Shown here: positions 38,427 through 40,704 of the stretch, in pieces
Position numbering within the stretch: position 1 is the first letter of the stretch
Layout of the letters: the number at the start of each line of letters is the position of its first letter
NCBI GenBank assembly: GCA_016235155.1
Contig: JACRLW010000082.1
Coordinates: forward strand, 30,924 to 71,627
Direction: 5' to 3'
Source: Planctomycetota bacterium
GTDB lineage: Bacteria > Planctomycetota > UBA1135 > UBA2386
Length of the DNA: 40,704 nt
Program-made: the position numbers and the translations under genes
Notes under the pieces: generated by a model
Told to the model about the DNA's origin: nothing
Database searches by the model: none
The model's input: the letters and a program-made list of their open reading frames with translations, nothing else

Positions 38427-39958
38427 GACTCGCCTCCGAACACGCGGAAGCCGCCGAGGGTCGCGAACATCGAGGCCGCGCCGCGCGCTTCGCCCCCGTT
38501 CGACCCGTCCGCTGCGACATGGCCGTCGCCCAGGACCGCGGCCAATGCCGCCGCGACGAAGACCGCGCTCGGCGTCGCGTCGCCCGTCGGGGTCACGAGT
38601 TCCGGTGCACGATCGAGGAAGTCGGTGCGCAGTTCGCCGCGCGCGAACCGCGGGTCCTCGACGACGCGCCGCAGGAAGTCGACGTTGGTCGGGATGCCGA
38701 GGTAGACGCTCTCACGCAATGCGTGCGCGAGGCGCTTGCACGCCGTGGCACGATCGGGCGCGTGCACGACGAGTTTCGCGAGCAAGGGGTCGTAGTGGAC
38801 GCTGACCTCGCTGCCCTCGCGCACCCCCGAGTCGACGCGGATCCCGGGCCCCTCGGCCTCGATCACGCGGGTCAATCGTCCCGCCGCGGGGAGGAAGCCC
38901 TGCTCCGGCGCCTCCGCGTAGATGCGCGCCTCGATCGCCCAACCGCGCGGCGTCAGGTCGCGCCCCGCGAGCAGGTCTTCGAGCCGTCGCCCCGCCGCGA
39001 CGTGGAGTTGCAGGTGCACGAGATCGAGCCCGATGACGCACTCCGTGACGGGATGCTCGACCTGCAGGCGCGTGTTGACCTCGAGGAAGTAGAAGCCGCC
39101 GCGCTCGTCGAGCAGGAACTCGGCCGTGCCCGCGCCGCGGTAACCCGCGGCCTTGGCGAGGCGCACGGCAGCTTCACCCATCTTCGCGCGCAGCTTCGCG
39201 TCGACCGCCGGTGACGGCGCCTCTTCGAGGACCTTCTGGTGACGGCGCTGCACCGAGCACTCGCGTTCGTGGAGCGAGACGACGTCGCCGTGCCGGTCGC
39301 CGAAGAGCTGGATCTCGACGTGCCGCGCCGGGAAGACGCGCCGCTCGATCAGCATGCGGTCGTCGCCGAACGCGGCCTTCGCTTCGCGTCGTCCCGCGGC
39401 GAGCGCGTCGAGGAACTCCGATTCGCGCTCGACGAGGCGCATGCCCTTGCCGCCGCCCCCCGCCGAGGACTTGATCAGCAACGGGAAGCCGACTTCGCGC
39501 GCCTTGACCAGCCACGCGGCGTCGTCGGGCAGTTCGCCGTCGAAGCCGGGCACCACCGGCACGCCGCAAGCGACCGCGAGTTCGCGCGCGCCGGCCTTGC
39601 TGCCGAGCTTGCACATGCTCGCTGCGCTCGGGCCGATGAAGACGAGCCCGGCTTCCTCCACCGCCCTTGCGAAGCGCGGGTTCTCGCTGAGGAAGCCGTA
39701 GCCGGGGTGGATCGCCTCCGCACCGCTCGCGCGCGCGGCGTCGAGGACGGCCTCGATCCGCAGGTAGGACTCGGCGGCCGTCGTGCCGCCGATCGCGCAG
39801 GCGGTGTCGGCGGCGAAGCGATGCACGGCGTCGCGATCCGGCTCGCTGTAGATCGCCACCGACCCGACGCCGAGTTCGCGCAGCCCGCGACAGACGCGCA
39901 CGGCGATCTCGCCGCGGTTCGCCACGAGCACGCGGCGGAAGGGAGGAGCGTCGCTCAT
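38423..39958 (-). CDS. acyl-CoA carboxylase biotin carboxylase subunit
   Basis: The 511-aa protein opens with the BC signature RVLVANRGEIAVRVCRGLRE, then IHPGYGFLSENPRFAR, the ATP-grasp Gly-rich loop SSAGGGGKGMRLVERE, the Mg-binding EVNTRLQVEHPVTE and IEARIYAEAPEQGFLPAAG. It makes carboxybiotin from bicarbonate and ATP on the carrier encoded next. Its length is above plain AccC (about 450 aa) and close to the BC part of propionyl-/methylcrotonyl-type alpha subunits, so I prefer an acyl-CoA carboxylase of catabolic type to fatty-acid-synthesis AccC. It heads the operon; TAGGCT lies 9 nt before its ATG. Confidence 0.93.
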   Translation of the reverse strand: MSDAPPFRRVLVANRGEIAVRVCRGLRELGVGSVAIYSEPDRDAVHRFAADTACAIGGTTAAESYLRIEAVLDAARASGAEAIHPGYGFLSENPRFARAVEEAGLVFIGPSAASMCKLGSKAGARELAVACGVPVVPGFDGELPDDAAWLVKAREVGFPLLIKSSAGGGGKGMRLVERESEFLDALAAGRREAKAAFGDDRMLIERRVFPARHVEIQLFGDRHGDVVSLHERECSVQRRHQKVLEEAPSPAVDAKLRAKMGEAAVRLAKAAGYRGAGTAEFLLDERGGFYFLEVNTRLQVEHPVTECVIGLDLVHLQLHVAAGRRLEDLLAGRDLTPRGWAIEARIYAEAPEQGFLPAAGRLTRVIEAEGPGIRVDSGVREGSEVSVHYDPLLAKLVVHAPDRATACKRLAHALRESVYLGIPTNVDFLRRVVEDPRFARGELRTDFLDRAPELVTPTGDATPSAVFVAAALAAVLGDGHVAADGSNGGEARGAASMFATLGGFRVFGGES

Positions 39959-40257
39959 TCGGCGCGAAGCCTACGGTGGGTGCGGCTCACCGCACGCAGT
40001 GGCGTCGAAGTCCCTCGGTCGCGCGGCGGACGGATTCGCCGGCGGCGGCAAAGACACGCCCTCGCGCCGCCCCGGGCCGCGGGGATCGGGGCGAGTCTCA
40101 GGTCTGAACTCCGCGGCAAAGTCACAGCGCCATGCCATCGACCGAGCGCCTCGAGTGACGGAAACGTCGCACGCGCGGACTGTCGGATCGCGCAACAGGT
40201 GTCGAAGAACACCGCGATCGGACCGTCGGAGCCGGCCGGTCACCAAACGGAGTGGAG
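39959..40257. other. divergent intergenic region, no gene seen
   Basis: This 299-nt gap separates the carboxylase operon from the last plus-strand gene. It holds the TAGGCT element, a perfect stem GTGCGG-CTCA-CCGCAC at 39980-39995 and two near-copies of GGCAAAGNCAC (about 40048 and 40118). I see no coding frame with support and no RNA gene. Confidence 0.5.
39968..39973 (-). promoter_or_regulatory. -10-like element TAGGCT before the biotin carboxylase gene
   Basis: On the minus strand ACCGTAGGCTTCGCGCCGA runs to the ATG at 39958, leaving 9 nt. It agrees with the TAGGCT at 19861. A 6-bp hairpin (39980-39995) lies just upstream of it. Confidence 0.38.
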
Positions 40258-40656
40258 ATGAAACCGGAGGACGACATCTTGTTCCAGGCCGCCTCGACGT
40301 CGAGCGCGCGGTTCACCAAGCAGTCACCGCCACCGAAGGACCTCGTGGCGGCGGTCGCGGGCTTCCAGCTCGAGGCCGCGATCGGCGAGACGCCGGACAC
40401 CGCCGCGAAGCGACCGTCGGGCAGGACGAAGACCGACGCGACGCCGAAGACGCCGAGCGAGCCCATGGTGGAGTTCGGACCGCGCAAGCAGGCCCCCGCC
40501 CCGGCGGCTCCGCCGAAGCCGCGAATCGACCCGGCAGAGTCGGGTGTGCGCCGCGGCCCGCTCGTGATCGACCCCGAGCGCGCGAAGAAGATCGTGGCGA
40601 AGCCGCCGCTGCTCGCGCGCGTGATCGAGTTCCTCGTCGGCTGGATGCGAGGCTGA
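40258..40656 (+). CDS. small low-complexity protein with a C-terminal amphipathic helix
   Basis: I place the start at ATG 40258 because GGAG lies 5 nt before it; a GTG at 40252 is in frame. The 132-aa product has no known domain. The N-terminal 45 residues could form a helix (PPPKDLVAAVAGFQLEAAIG). The middle is Lys/Pro/Thr/Ala-rich and probably disordered. The end has a conserved-looking VIDPERAKKIVAKPPLLARV and then IEFLVGWMRG, a short hydrophobic helix that might bind the membrane surface. No signal peptide is seen, so it is likely cytoplasmic. It lies at the right edge with nothing beyond except 48 nt, so its operon cannot be judged. Confidence 0.62.
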   Translation: MKPEDDILFQAASTSSARFTKQSPPPKDLVAAVAGFQLEAAIGETPDTAAKRPSGRTKTDATPKTPSEPMVEFGPRKQAPAPAAPPKPRIDPAESGVRRGPLVIDPERAKKIVAKPPLLARVIEFLVGWMRG

Positions 40657-40704
40657 GTGCGCGGTCACGGCCGCGATCGAAGGCCGAGCGGCGTCGCGGC
40701 AGCG

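Noticed and set aside
39980-39995. GTGCGG-CTCA-CCGCAC stem as a riboswitch or terminator
   Set aside because: A 6-bp stem without a T-run or conserved flanks; it is noted only inside the intergenic entry.
1-40704. tRNA, rRNA, CRISPR, insertion-sequence and attachment-site signals
   Set aside because: Gaps are short (all under 300 nt) and none shows a tRNA cloverleaf, rRNA motifs, regular direct repeats or terminal inverted repeats with a transposase.

Overview
The window is very GC-rich DNA, densely coded on both strands, with many GTG starts and 1-4 nt start/stop overlaps. It encodes an outer-membrane Omp85-type barrel, so the cell is a diderm. A complete MoxR/Bat-type gene set, several large secreted proteins of unknown function, a choice-of-anchor-B-like protein and a secreted redoxin/c-heme/copper-oxygenase-like protein together suggest an environmental Planctomycetota-like bacterium. 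That placement is inferred from gene content; no rRNA gene is present. I see no tRNA, rRNA, CRISPR array, IS element or phage module.

Layout. (1) 1-3.5 kb: end of an HlyD-type adaptor, a DUF1080-like lipoprotein, a membrane protein of unknown function and a YhhQ-type queuosine-precursor transporter. (2) 3.6-8.8 kb: an AtuA-family gene, its small C-terminal-domain partner and a phosphotransacetylase, then two tandem paralogous secreted proteins. Between the paralogues lie scraps of the phosphotransacetylase gene and of the batE-like gene, which record a tandem duplication. (3) 8.8-19.7 kb: a Bat (aerotolerance-type) cluster on the minus strand, split in two. moxR, DUF58, a BatD/DUF4381-like gene, batA and batB form the first half; batC-, batD- and batE-like genes form the second, headed by a redoxin/heme/copper protein. 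A plus-strand aldehyde-dehydrogenase-like gene sits between the halves. (4) 19.9-23.4 kb: a thioredoxin-like/TPR gene broken by a frame change, then an ATPase of the AAA_14/DUF4143 type behind an AT-rich leader. (5) 23.4-27.8 kb: a minus-strand four-gene operon comprising a fatty-acid desaturase fused to a Rossmann domain, phosphatidylserine decarboxylase, a secreted protein and an LtaS/EptA-like membrane phosphotransferase. (6) 27.8-33.6 kb: two secreted proteins, an RMD1/DUF155-like membrane-anchored protein, and a DedA plus Omp85 pair. (7) 33.7-40.7 kb: a UbiB-family kinase, a second DUF4143 ATPase, an operon of biotin carboxylase, biotin carrier and RlmN-like genes, and a small low-complexity protein.

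Working together: regions 5 and 6 look like envelope and lipid work (acyl desaturation, PE synthesis, head-group transfer, lipid handling by DedA, outer-membrane assembly). Region 3 looks like a membrane stress or protein-quality complex. Regions 2 and 7 hold pieces of acyl-CoA metabolism. A short -10-like element of form TAnnnT, often followed by C/G-rich CCGCC, recurs just upstream of many transcription units. All eight convergent gene pairs either overlap or lie within 27 nt of each other.
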